From contig NZ_VLKP01000004.1 in assembly GCF_007830115.1 (NCBI RefSeq), forward strand, positions 186,001 to 250,000: a DNA stretch of 64,000 bases. Direction: 5' to 3'. Origin of the DNA: Aerolutibacter ruishenii. GTDB lineage: Bacteria > Pseudomonadota > Gammaproteobacteria > Xanthomonadales > Xanthomonadaceae. Under the pieces are notes generated by a model. That model had not been told where the DNA came from. It made no database searches and was given only the letters and a program-made list of their open reading frames with translations. A program made the position numbers and the translations under genes. Below are positions 53,017-61,769 of the stretch, piece by piece (the stretch's first letter is position 1; each line of letters opens with the position of its first letter).

Positions 53017-55209
53017 TTACTTGCCGGCGGCCGCAGTGCCACCGGTCAGGCCGCGCTTCTCCAGCAACGGCTCGATCTTGGGCTCGGCGCCGGTGAAGTC
53101 CTTGAACAGCTGCAGCGCGTCCTTCTTGCCGCCCTGCGACAGCAGGGTGGCGCGGAAGCGATCGCCGTTCTCGACCTTCAGGCCGCCGTTGTCCTTGATC
53201 CAGCGCACGGTGTTGGCGTCCAGCACCTCCGACCAGATGTAGGCGTAGTAGCCGGCCGCGTAGCCGCCCATGATGTGGCTGAAGTACGGGGTCTTGTAGC
53301 GCGGCGGCACGGCCTCGAAGTCGGTGCCGTTCTGCTTCAGCGCGGCGGCTTCGAACGCCATCACGTCCTTGGCCGCCGGGGCCTTGTCGGCGCCCATCTG
53401 GTGCCAGCGCTGGTCCAGCATGGCCGAACCCAGGTACTCGGTCGTGGCGAAGCCCTGGTTGAACTTCGACGCGGCCAGCACCTTGTCCAGCAGTGCCTGC
53501 GGCATCGCCTCGCCGGTCTGGTGGTGCTTGGCGTAGTTGGCCAGGATCTCCGGCCAGTCGGCCCACATCTCGTTGACCTGCGACGGGAACTCGACGAAGT
53601 CACGCGGCACGTTGGTGCCCGAGAAGTACGGGTACTTCACGTCCGAGAACATGCCGTGCAGTGCATGGCCGAACTCGTGGAACATGGTGGTGACTTCGTC
53701 CCAGGTCAGCAGCGTCGGCTTGCCGTCGCTGGGCTTGGGGATGTTCTGGTGGTTGGCGACCACCGGCTTGGTGCCGAACAGGCCGTTCTGGTCCACGTAC
53801 GAGTTCATCCACGCGCCGCCACGCTTGGACGAGCGCGCGTACGGGTCGAACAGGAAGATCGCCAGCTGCTGGCCGTCCTTGTCGAACACGTCATAGACGG
53901 TGACGTCCGGATGGTAGGTCGGCAGGTCGGTGCGCTGCTTGAAGGTGATGCCGTACAGCTTGGTCGCGGCGAAGAACACGCCGTTTTCCAGCACGTTCTT
54001 CATCTCGAAGTACGGCTTGAGCTGCGACTCATCGAAGTTGTACTTGGCCTGGCGCACCTTCTCGCTGTAGTACGCCCAGTCCCACGGCTGCAGCTGGAAG
54101 GTCGGCTCGCCCTTGGCGGCCTGTTCCTTGTCGATCATGGCCTGCAGTTCGGCGGCCTCGACCTTGGCGTTGGCCACGGCGGCCGGGGCCAGCTTGCCCA
54201 TCATGGCGTTGACGGCTTCCGGCGACTTGGCGGTCTCGTCCTCGAGCACGTAGGCGGCATAGTTCGGATAGCCCATCAGCGCGGCACGGTCGGCGCGCAG
54301 CTTGACCACCTGGGCCACGATCCCGGTGTTGTCGTACTGGTTGCCGCGGCTGCCACGGGCGACGGACGCCTTGTGCAGCTTCTCGCGCAGGGCGCGGTTG
54401 TGCAGGTAGGTCTCCGGCGGCTGGCCGGTGGTGTTCTGCAGCGCCAGCACGTACTTGCCTTCCAGCTTGCGCTCCTTGGCGGCATTGGCGGCGGCGGCAA
54501 TGGCCTCGTCCGACAGGCCGGCAAGCTCGTCCTTCGTATCGACGATCACCGCCGAGTCGTTGACCTCGGCCAGCACGTTCTGGCTGAACTGCGTGCCCAG
54601 CTTGGCCAGCTCCGCGTTCATGTCCTTCAGCTTGGTCTTGTCCGCGTCGGACAAGTTGGCGCCGGCGCGGACGAAATCGGTGTAGTAACGCTCGACCAGA
54701 CGCACGCCCTCGGCGTCCAGGCCCAGCGTGTCCTTCTTGTCATGCAGCGCCTTGATGCGCGCGAAGAGCTTGGGGTCCAGGCGGATGGCGTCGTTGTGCG
54801 CCGACATCTTCGGGGCGAACTCGGCCTGCAGCTTCTCGCGCTCCGGGTTGGTGTCGGCGCCGACCAGGTTGTAGAACACGTTGGCCGCGCGGGTCAGCAG
54901 GCGGCCCGACTTCTCCATCGCGATGATGGTGTTGTCGAAGGTGGGTTCCTCGCTGCTGTTGGCGATCGCCTGGATTTCCTGCAGGTGCTCGGCCATGCCG
55001 CGCTCGAAGGCCGGCGCGAAGTGCTCGTCCTTGATCTTGTCGAAATGCGGGTACTGCAGCGGCAGCGTGCTTTCGGCGAAGAACGGATTGGCGGTTTCCT
55101 GCTTCACGGCGGTCTCGGTGGCGGCGGGCTGGTCGGCGGACGGCTTGCACGCGGTGACGGCGACGGAGGTCAGGGCCACGGCGAGCGCAAGCGCGAGGGG
55201 ATGCTTCAT
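53017..55209 (-). CDS. dcp: M3 family metallopeptidase (peptidyl-dipeptidase Dcp type), lipoprotein
   Basis: A 730-residue zinc peptidase. The signal ends in lipobox VTAC (about Cys 21), so it is anchored in the periplasm, unlike cytoplasmic Dcp or OpdA. The zinc motif is FHEFGHALHGMF with the third ligand Glu in NEMWADWPEIL. The C-terminal Tyr-rich GGYAAGYYAYIWSEVLD block is the M3 substrate-binding part. It cuts dipeptides from peptide C-termini. ATG 55209 gives the signal peptide. Divergent from the TonB receptor. Confidence 0.93.
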   Translation of the reverse strand: MKHPLALALAVALTSVAVTACKPSADQPAATETAVKQETANPFFAESTLPLQYPHFDKIKDEHFAPAFERGMAEHLQEIQAIANSSEEPTFDNTIIAMEKSGRLLTRAANVFYNLVGADTNPEREKLQAEFAPKMSAHNDAIRLDPKLFARIKALHDKKDTLGLDAEGVRLVERYYTDFVRAGANLSDADKTKLKDMNAELAKLGTQFSQNVLAEVNDSAVIVDTKDELAGLSDEAIAAAANAAKERKLEGKYVLALQNTTGQPPETYLHNRALREKLHKASVARGSRGNQYDNTGIVAQVVKLRADRAALMGYPNYAAYVLEDETAKSPEAVNAMMGKLAPAAVANAKVEAAELQAMIDKEQAAKGEPTFQLQPWDWAYYSEKVRQAKYNFDESQLKPYFEMKNVLENGVFFAATKLYGITFKQRTDLPTYHPDVTVYDVFDKDGQQLAIFLFDPYARSSKRGGAWMNSYVDQNGLFGTKPVVANHQNIPKPSDGKPTLLTWDEVTTMFHEFGHALHGMFSDVKYPYFSGTNVPRDFVEFPSQVNEMWADWPEILANYAKHHQTGEAMPQALLDKVLAASKFNQGFATTEYLGSAMLDQRWHQMGADKAPAAKDVMAFEAAALKQNGTDFEAVPPRYKTPYFSHIMGGYAAGYYAYIWSEVLDANTVRWIKDNGGLKVENGDRFRATLLSQGGKKDALQLFKDFTGAEPKIEPLLEKRGLTGGTAAAGK

Positions 55210-55568
55210 TGGATGGAGTCTCGACGGCGGAAACAGAAGCTCAAGCCTACCGGATGGGCAACCCCCGACGCCCGTGACGAAAGGCACAGGTTTCCGGTCG
55301 TTCAGTCGGGTTTCGGGCACATCGGGACGACGCGGAGGCTTAATCTGGCGGGGATTGCCTGGGTAGCCGGGCTGGTCCGGGCCGGCTCCGGCGCCTGAAC
55401 ACGGGCTCTTTAACGATGCTGTAACATCGCCATGCCTAGCGAATCGCCACGCGTCCGACCGGGGCGCCGGGCCGTCAAGGGACGGCTCCCTGTAGCCGCA
55501 TGCCATTGCATCTCCCTCCGCATCCACGGACCACCACTGCGCGTGATGGTCCCCCAGCGAGATCGCCC
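55210..55568. promoter_or_regulatory. Divergent promoter region of dcp and the TonB receptor
   Basis: These 359 bases hold no supported gene. An inverted repeat CGATG-N6-CATCG lies at 55414-55429, next to CTCTTTAAC, the most AT-rich spot of the interval. It might be an operator or a short hairpin of the receptor leader. Promoter elements could not be fixed. Confidence 0.35.
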
Positions 55569-57890
55569 ATGACCCGTCTTCCCGATAGCCGCCTGTTCCG
55601 CCGCAGTGCCCTGGCCGCCGCCGTTGCCGTGCTCCTGCCGTTCCAGGCCTTGGCGCAGGCCCGCACCCAGCAGGACGCCACGACCGCCCCTCAGGTCGAA
55701 ACCGACGCCAAGACCCTCGACGCGGTGCACGTGACGGCCTCGCGCAAGGTCGAGAACCTGCAGGACGTGCCGGTCTCGGTCACCCTGATCAGTGCCGAGG
55801 CGCTCGACGTGCTCGGCTCCGGCGGCACCGACGTGCGCTTCCTGTCCGGCCGCGTGCCCAGCCTCAACATCGAGTCCTCGTTTGGCCGGGCGTTCCCGCG
55901 CTTCTACATCCGTGGCTACGGCAACACCGACTTCCGCCTCAACACCTCGCAGCCGGTGTCGCTGGTGTATGACGACGTCGTGCAGGAGAACCCGATCCTG
56001 AAGGGGTTCCCGGTGTTCGACCTGGATCGCGTGGAAGTGTTGCGCGGTCCGCAGGGCTCGCTGTTCGGGCGCAACAGCCCCGCGGGCGTGGTCAAGTTCG
56101 AGTCGGTGCGTCCATCGCAGGAGTTCGGCGGTTACGGCAAGGTCGGCGTCGGCAGCGACAACATGTGGAACGTCGAGGGCGCCGTTGGCGGCGGCCTGAC
56201 CGACCAGTGGTCGGCGCGTGCGTCGGCACTGTTCCAGCGTCGCGACGACTGGGTGGACAACACCTTTGCCGGCCCGAACGACGGGTTGGAAGGCTACGAC
56301 GAATCCGCCATCCGCCTGCAGGCGCTGTACGAGGGCGAGGACTTCGAGGCCCTGTTCAACGCGCATGCGCGCCACCTGAACGGCACCGCGCGCCTGTTCC
56401 GCGCCAACATCATCAAGCATGGCAGCAACGACCTCGTCGATGGTTTCGACGAAGACAAGATCGCCGTCGATGGCCTCAACCACTCCGAGCTGGACAGCTT
56501 TGGCGCCAACGCGCGCCTGCGCTGGAACCTGGGCAACGGCTATACGCTGCACTCGATCACCGGCTACGAGACGCTCGACACCTACAGCCGTGGCGACATC
56601 GACGGCAGCGCGGGTCCATACTTCACCGCCGCGATCCCGTTCGCCTCGGAAACCGCCGACGGCATCCCGGACCACTCGCAGTGGACCCAGGAGTTCCGCA
56701 TCGAGTCCAACTTCGATGGCGCGTGGAACTGGCAGGGTGGCCTGTTCTACTTCAACGAAGACTACGATGTCGAAAGCTTCAGCTATGACTCGCTGGCCGG
56801 TGGCGCGCAGGACGGCTACGAGCGCATCAACCAGACCAACGACGCCTGGGCGCTGTTCGGTGCGGTCACCTGGGCGGCGACCGACAAGCTGGAACTGCGC
56901 GCTGGCGCCCGCTACACGTGGGACAAGAAGGACCTGAGGGTCGAGGAATACTGGAACACCGGCTTCGCGCCCTGCATCGGCCCGAGCCTGGGCATCATTC
57001 CGGGTCCGGTGCGCTGCACCCTGGCCGACCTGGCTGCTGCCGAGCCCGACGGCGACCTGTCGGCCGACACCGAGGACAAGAAGTTCAGCTGGGATCTCTC
57101 GGCCACCTACGAGATCAATGACGACGTGAACCTGTACGGTCGCGTCGCCACCGGCTACCGCGGCAGCAGCATCCAGGCGGCGAGTGCGTTCAACTTCAAG
57201 TCCCTTGCCGAGCCGGAGACCGCCACCTCGTTCGAGGCTGGCGTGAAGGCGGACCTGTGGGGCAATCGCGCGCGCATCAACGCAGGCGTCTTCTATTACG
57301 AAGTGAAGGACCAGCAGCTCACCGCGGTGGGCGGCTCGTCCAATGCCAACATCCTGGTCAATGCCAAGAAGGCCACCGGCCAGGGTGTCGAGATGGACTT
57401 CCAGGCCTACCTGGCCGACAACGTGCTGTTCACGCTCGGCAGCGGCTACAACGACACCGAGATCAAGGATGCCGACTTGTCCGTGTCGGTCTGCGCCTCG
57501 TGCACCGTTACCGACCCACTGGACGGCAACGGCAAGGCGCTGATCGACGGCAACCCGCTGCCGCAGGCCCCGGAGTGGACCCACAACGTGACCCTGCGCT
57601 GGGGCATCCCGACCTCCAACGGCGGCGAGTTCTACGCATACACCGACTGGGTGTACCGCAGCGAGCTGAACTTCTTCCTGTACGAGTCCAAGGAGTTCAC
57701 TGCCAAGTCGCTGGTCGAAGGTGGCCTGCGCGTGGGCTACACCTGGGGCTACGGCAAGTACGACGTGGCGCTGTACGGCCGCAACATCACCGATGAAGTG
57801 CAGGTGGTGGGCGCCATCGACTTCAACAACCTGACCGGCATGATCAACGAGCCGCGACTGTTTGGCCTGGAGTTCAAGGCCAACTTCTGA
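55569..57890 (+). CDS. TonB-dependent outer-membrane receptor
   Basis: A 773-residue receptor. ATG 55569 starts a signal peptide ending AQALAQA (about residue 29). A TonB-box-like LDAVHVTAS (about 53) is followed by the plug domain, with RGYGNTDFR and the DRVEVLRGPQGSLFGRNSPAGVV signature in order, and a ~22-strand barrel ending in the aromatic C-terminus (KANF). Two Cys pairs occur in extracellular loops (FAPCIGPSL...RCT and VCASCTV). The ligand is not evident; it could be a siderophore, carbohydrate or peptide. Confidence 0.93.
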   Translation: MTRLPDSRLFRRSALAAAVAVLLPFQALAQARTQQDATTAPQVETDAKTLDAVHVTASRKVENLQDVPVSVTLISAEALDVLGSGGTDVRFLSGRVPSLNIESSFGRAFPRFYIRGYGNTDFRLNTSQPVSLVYDDVVQENPILKGFPVFDLDRVEVLRGPQGSLFGRNSPAGVVKFESVRPSQEFGGYGKVGVGSDNMWNVEGAVGGGLTDQWSARASALFQRRDDWVDNTFAGPNDGLEGYDESAIRLQALYEGEDFEALFNAHARHLNGTARLFRANIIKHGSNDLVDGFDEDKIAVDGLNHSELDSFGANARLRWNLGNGYTLHSITGYETLDTYSRGDIDGSAGPYFTAAIPFASETADGIPDHSQWTQEFRIESNFDGAWNWQGGLFYFNEDYDVESFSYDSLAGGAQDGYERINQTNDAWALFGAVTWAATDKLELRAGARYTWDKKDLRVEEYWNTGFAPCIGPSLGIIPGPVRCTLADLAAAEPDGDLSADTEDKKFSWDLSATYEINDDVNLYGRVATGYRGSSIQAASAFNFKSLAEPETATSFEAGVKADLWGNRARINAGVFYYEVKDQQLTAVGGSSNANILVNAKKATGQGVEMDFQAYLADNVLFTLGSGYNDTEIKDADLSVSVCASCTVTDPLDGNGKALIDGNPLPQAPEWTHNVTLRWGIPTSNGGEFYAYTDWVYRSELNFFLYESKEFTAKSLVEGGLRVGYTWGYGKYDVALYGRNITDEVQVVGAIDFNNLTGMINEPRLFGLEFKANF

Positions 57891-57915
57891 ACCCGGCCAC
57901 CGTCGACCGATGTTC

Positions 57916-57954
57916 GGCGCCAGCACGGCCCACCCGTGCTGGCGCCCTTGTTTT
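57916..57954 (+). terminator. Rho-independent terminator after the TonB receptor
   Basis: GGCGCCAGCACGG at 57916-57928 pairs perfectly with 57934-57946 (13 bp, loop CCCAC), followed by CTTGTTTTC. It begins 26 bases after the receptor stop codon. Confidence 0.85.
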
Positions 57955-58002
57955 CGGATGCGTGTGAGGCGGTATGCTGGAGGCCCCAGTGGAGGCAGCG
58001 CC

Positions 58003-58485
58003 ATGACGACCGCCTACGACTTCTCCGCCACCGACATCGACGGCCGGTCGCGCACGCTGGACGAATACCGCGGCAAGGTGCTGCTGGTGGTCAACGTGGC
58101 CTCCAAGTGCGGCTTCACCCCGCAATACGCGGGCCTGGAAAAGCTCTGGCGCGACTACGGCCCACGCGGCCTGGTGGTGCTGGGCTTCCCCTGTGACCAG
58201 TTCGGCCACCAGGAGCCGGGCAACGAGGCCGAGATCAAGGACTTCTGCTCGCTCACCTACGACGTCACGTTTCCGATGTACGCCAAGATCGACGTCAACG
58301 GCGACGCGGCGCATCCACTATGGAAGTGGCTGAAGGACGAGAAGGGCGGCTTCCTCGGCATCGATGCCATCAAGTGGAACTTCACCAAGTTCCTCGTCGG
58401 CCGAGACGGTCGCGTGCTCAAGCGCTTTGCACCCAACGAGAAACCCGAATCCCTGTCCGCCGACATCGAGGCGGCCCTGGCCTGA
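58003..58485 (+). CDS. Glutathione peroxidase (Cys type)
   Basis: A 160-residue thiol peroxidase of the glutathione peroxidase family. The peroxidatic Cys is residue 36 in NVASKCGFTPQY, the resolving/structural GFPCDQFGHQEPG follows, and the Trp-Asn pair of the active site is in KWNFTKFLVGRDG. No signal peptide, so it is cytoplasmic. Bacterial forms of this size commonly use thioredoxin instead of glutathione. GGAGG at 57991-57995 supports the start. Confidence 0.93.
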   Translation: MTTAYDFSATDIDGRSRTLDEYRGKVLLVVNVASKCGFTPQYAGLEKLWRDYGPRGLVVLGFPCDQFGHQEPGNEAEIKDFCSLTYDVTFPMYAKIDVNGDAAHPLWKWLKDEKGGFLGIDAIKWNFTKFLVGRDGRVLKRFAPNEKPESLSADIEAALA

Positions 58486-58499
58486 TCGGAGGTGCTTCC

Positions 58500-58892
58500 G
58501 TGAATGACGTCCGGATGCCGTTCGAGGTGACCTTCCAGTTTTCCAGCACACGCCTGCGCGCCGAGATCAGCGGCGTGCACGACACCTGGGAGGTGATGCT
58601 CTCGCGCTGGATGGCCATTGCCGACGAGGCCCGGCGGTGCAGCCCGACGCAGTTGCTTGTGGTCGATCGCATGACCGGCGAAGCGATGTCCCCCGAGGAT
58701 CGTCAACGCTTCATCGGCGCGCTGATCGGGCAGGGCCTGGAGGGCGTCCGCATCGCCTATGTCGAGGCGCACGACGACCGCATCTCCCTGGCCGAATCCA
58801 TCGAGATCCTCGCGCGCGAGCGTGGCTATGCAGTCCGCGTGTTCGCCAGCGAGACGTCGGCCTCGGTCTGGCTGACCTACGGCGAGGATTAG
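58500..58892 (+). CDS. STAS/SpoIIAA-like hypothetical protein
   Basis: A 130-residue cytoplasmic protein with alternating strands and helices, LLVVDRMTGEAMSPEDRQRF in the centre and GVRIAYVEAHDD after it. It looks like the STAS/SpoIIAA-like group but I assign no function. A GTG at 58500 with GGAGG at 58488-58492 is the best start; ATG 58515 is an alternative. It follows glutathione peroxidase by 14 bases, so they are co-transcribed. It ends exactly where the convergent fpr gene ends. Confidence 0.75.
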   Translation: MNDVRMPFEVTFQFSSTRLRAEISGVHDTWEVMLSRWMAIADEARRCSPTQLLVVDRMTGEAMSPEDRQRFIGALIGQGLEGVRIAYVEAHDDRISLAESIEILARERGYAVRVFASETSASVWLTYGED

Positions 58893-59687
58893 TTACTTCT
58901 CGACGAAGGCGCGCTCGAACACATACTGGCCGGGCGTGCCGATGCGCGGCGCGGCGGTGAAGCCGCGGCTGTCGAGCAGTGCGCGGAAGTCGGCCAGCAT
59001 CTGCGGGCTGCCGCAGATCATGGCGCGGTCGTGTTCGGCGTCGAGTGGCTCGATCCCCAGGTGCTCCATCATCCGCCCGTCGGCCATCAGGTCGGTCAGG
59101 CGGCCACGATGGTCGTGCCCGTCAAAGGTGAAGGGCTCGCGCGAGACCGCCGGGTAGTACCGCAGTTTGGCCGTAATGGTCTCGCCCAGGAACTCGTGGT
59201 GCGGCAGCTCGTTGACGATGTAGTCGCGGTACGCCAGGTCATCCGCACTGCGCACGCCGTGGCACAGGATGACCTTGTCGAAGCGCTCGTACGTTTCCGG
59301 ATCCTTGATCACCGACAGCCATGGCGCAAAGCCCGTCCCGGTGCCAAGCAGGTACAGGTTGCGGCCCGGATGCAGGTCGGAGATCAGCAGCGTGCCGGTG
59401 GGCTTGCGGCCGATCAGGATCGTGTCGCCGGGCTTGATGTGCTGCAGCCGCGAGGTCAGCGGGCCGTCCTGCACCTTGATGCTGAAGAACTCCAGCTGCT
59501 CCTCCCAGTTGGCGCTGGCGATTGAGTATGCGCGCATCAGCGGCTTGCCCTCCGTTTCCAGTCCGATCATCACGAACTGCCCGTTGTCGAAACGGAAGCC
59601 GTCGTCGCGGGTGGTGGTGAAGCTGAAATAGGCGTCCGTCCAGTGGCGGACGTCCAGCACGGTCTCGGTGCCGAAGGCGGATGACAT
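58893..59687 (-). CDS. fpr: Ferredoxin/flavodoxin-NADP+ reductase
   Basis: A 264-residue FAD enzyme moving electrons between NADPH and ferredoxin or flavodoxin. The FAD-binding RAYSIAS (about residue 53) and FSIKVQDGPLTSRL blocks are present, with the NADP domain showing LLGTGTGFAPWLS and AMICGSPQMLADF. The C-terminus YVFERAFVEK is the typical FpR end. ATG 59687 begins near the conserved ETVLDVRHWTD. It belongs to the bacterial (E. coli FPR-like) class rather than plastid-type. Confidence 0.92.
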   Translation of the reverse strand: MSSAFGTETVLDVRHWTDAYFSFTTTRDDGFRFDNGQFVMIGLETEGKPLMRAYSIASANWEEQLEFFSIKVQDGPLTSRLQHIKPGDTILIGRKPTGTLLISDLHPGRNLYLLGTGTGFAPWLSVIKDPETYERFDKVILCHGVRSADDLAYRDYIVNELPHHEFLGETITAKLRYYPAVSREPFTFDGHDHRGRLTDLMADGRMMEHLGIEPLDAEHDRAMICGSPQMLADFRALLDSRGFTAAPRIGTPGQYVFERAFVEK

Positions 59688-59903
59688 GGGCGGGGCAGGG
59701 GAGGACAGCGGATGACTGCCCATTTTACGCCAGCCGCCGCCGGGGTGCCTAACCGGTTCCCGCGGGCGGATCGCCTTGCGCGGTACCCGGATCGACGCCC
59801 GCCGTGGCGGCAGGCGCGGCTTCGTCCTGGCCAGGTTGCCCGCGGCGCGCAGCATCGGCACTTGCGTGCCCGTGATCCGTTGCAAGCGCCGGTCAGCGGT
59901 GGG

Positions 59904-61106
59904 TCAGGGCGCGCCTGCCACGCCGGGTGGCGTGATCTTCAGCAAGCGTCCATCGTCCTCGTCGGTCAACACATACAACAGGCCATCGGGCGTGGCGCGC
60001 ACATCGCGGATGCGCTCCTCCAGCGACTCCAGCAATCGCTCCTCGCCGGTGATCCGCTCGCCGTCCAGCGATAGCCGGATCAGCGCACGGCCCGACAATG
60101 CCCCGAGGAACAGGCTCCCGTTCCACTTCGACGCAGGCTGGTTGACGTGGAAGGCCATGCCGGACAAGGCCGGTGACTTTTCCCACACGTGGTAGGGCTG
60201 CTCCATCCCGGTCGCGGCGGTGCCGACCGCCTCCGGAATCTTCAGTCCGGAATAGTTGATGCCGTGGGTGATGACCGGCCATCCGTAATTCCTCCCGGCT
60301 TCGGGCAGGTTGATCTCATCGCCGCCGCGCGGGCCATGCTCGCTTTGCCAGACCTTGCCGGTCCGCGGGTCGATGGCCATCCCCTGCATGTTGCGGTGGC
60401 CATAGCTCCAGATCTCCGGGCGCGCATCCTTGCGCCCCACGAACGGGTTGTCGGGGGGGATACTGCCGTCCAGGTTCAGTCGCACCAGTTTGCCCTGCAG
60501 CATGTCCAGCTTCTGCGCAGTGGGCCTGTCGTTGCGCTCGCCCTGGCTGATGAAGACATGGCCGTTGTCGTCGAAGACGATGCGGGAACCAAAATGGTTC
60601 GGCCCCTCCAGCTTCGGCATCTGGCGGTAGATCACGCGCACTTCGGTCAGCGCATCGCCCCGCAGCAGACCGGTGGCCACCGCGGTGCCGGCCGTACCGT
60701 CTTCACCGGGTTCGGCGTAACTCAGGTATATGCGCCCCGTGACGGAGTAGTCGGGCGCCAGCACCACGTCCAGCAGGCCACCCTGGCCGTGCGCATACAC
60801 CGTGGGCACTCCGCTGATCGGTGCCGACACAGCGCCAGTCTCCGAAATCCGGCGCAGTTGGCCAGGTCGCTCGGTCACCAGGAAGCCGCCGTCCGGCAGC
60901 GGCGCAACCGCCCACGGGTGCACCAGGCCCCGTGCGATCTCAGTCACGCCGAACACTCCTGCGGTGCTCTCATATGAAGTGTGCGGCTGCGAAACTGGAG
61001 CCGGTCGGGCCACGGCTTCGGCGGATGCGTCCTGGCGGGCACCACACGCGACCAGCGGGGCCAGAAGCACCGCGCAAGCGGCAAAACGGGAAACGGCGAG
61101 GCGCAT
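59904..61106 (-). CDS. PQQ-type aldose sugar dehydrogenase, lipoprotein
   Basis: A 400-residue six-bladed beta-propeller dehydrogenase of the soluble glucose dehydrogenase/YliI family. The signal has lipobox LVAC (Cys 21). Catalytic His is in GLVHPWAVAPLPDGGFLV, and PQQ- or calcium-contact segments are GQGGLLDVVLAPDY, SYGHRNMQGMA and SEHGPRGGDEINL. It would oxidise aldose sugars in the periplasm if PQQ is available; no pqq genes are in this window. Confidence 0.88.
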   Translation of the reverse strand: MRLAVSRFAACAVLLAPLVACGARQDASAEAVARPAPVSQPHTSYESTAGVFGVTEIARGLVHPWAVAPLPDGGFLVTERPGQLRRISETGAVSAPISGVPTVYAHGQGGLLDVVLAPDYSVTGRIYLSYAEPGEDGTAGTAVATGLLRGDALTEVRVIYRQMPKLEGPNHFGSRIVFDDNGHVFISQGERNDRPTAQKLDMLQGKLVRLNLDGSIPPDNPFVGRKDARPEIWSYGHRNMQGMAIDPRTGKVWQSEHGPRGGDEINLPEAGRNYGWPVITHGINYSGLKIPEAVGTAATGMEQPYHVWEKSPALSGMAFHVNQPASKWNGSLFLGALSGRALIRLSLDGERITGEERLLESLEERIRDVRATPDGLLYVLTDEDDGRLLKITPPGVAGAP

Positions 61107-61277
61107 GGTGCGCTCCTGTCGGCGTTGGCCCAGCGGGGCGATGAACGATGGACCATCAGCATACCGTCCTGTCCCGCGCCGATGCGGTTGTCATGACCCC
61201 GGTCAAGGCAGCAGACGGGCAGGGCGATGAGCATGGCCCCGCACCGGCATGGCGCCGGCCCCCGACAGGAGACACGC

Positions 61278-61520
61278 ATGCTTTTCGATATCGCCACCCT
61301 GAAAGATGACACCGCCGCCGGCACCGTCACCCAGGCCATCCTGGCCCGCGACCCCACGGCGGAAATCACGGTACAACTGGCCAACCGCCGGGTTCGGGTG
61401 GAAGGCCTGATGACCGAGCAGCAGGTATTGGACGCACTGCAGGGTGCAGGCCACTTCGCGAGCAAGGCCCCGCCACACAGCGGCGAAGGCAGCACCTGTT
61501 GCGGCGGTTGCGGCGGCTGA
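61278..61520 (+). CDS. Small HMA-like protein with C-terminal CCGGC motif (paralogue 2)
   Basis: An 80-residue protein; AGGAG precedes ATG 61278. Like the protein at 2224 it has an HMA-like core (residues about 15-60) without the MxCxxC loop, a short Ser/Pro-rich hinge, and the only three cysteines (C74, C75, C78) in the final CCGGCGG. Gapless alignment with paralogue 1 over residues 16-59 shows 15 of 44 identities, including DP at 25-26, RxRVxG at 38-43 and AGH at 57-59. Metal binding is plausible but inferred. It is transcribed alone. Confidence 0.75.
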   Translation: MLFDIATLKDDTAAGTVTQAILARDPTAEITVQLANRRVRVEGLMTEQQVLDALQGAGHFASKAPPHSGEGSTCCGGCGG

Positions 61521-61605
61521 GGTGCGTCCGCCACACAGGCGCCGGTCCGGCATTCCGGAGGCCGGCAGCCGTGGCGCTCCCGGCGTAGCCTGCGGGCGGA
61601 CACGC

Positions 61606-61639
61606 GCCGCCTGGTTGGCGAAACCGCCAACCAGGCGGC
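61606..61639. repeat. Perfect 15-bp inverted repeat
   Basis: Positions 61606-61620 (GCCGCCTGGTTGGCG) pair without mismatch with 61625-61639 around the loop AAAC. It lies 86 bases after the CCGGC gene and 130 before fumarase. There is no T-tract, so it is either a Rho-assisted stop, an mRNA-stabilising 3' structure or a REP-like element; I saw no second copy in the window. Confidence 0.7.
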
Positions 61640-61769
61640 TCCGGGCCCGCCGACGCAACACCCTCGTCCACAGGACCAACGCCTGGCACCAGTGTGTTCC
61701 AAGGGGCCATGAACCCGCGAGGGGCCACGTTCGCTAAAATGGCTGCCCCACTGCCAGCCACAGCCCGCC

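Noticed and set aside
53014-55398. A 794-residue open frame antisense to the M3 peptidase
   Set aside because: The peptidase on the other strand has every family motif. The antisense frame is Val/Leu/Gly/Arg-rich, typical of the shadow of a GC-rich gene.
55410-58004. An 864-residue open frame antisense to the TonB receptor
   Set aside because: The receptor has plug, barrel and terminal aromatic signatures. The antisense frame has none and arises from third-position GC bias.
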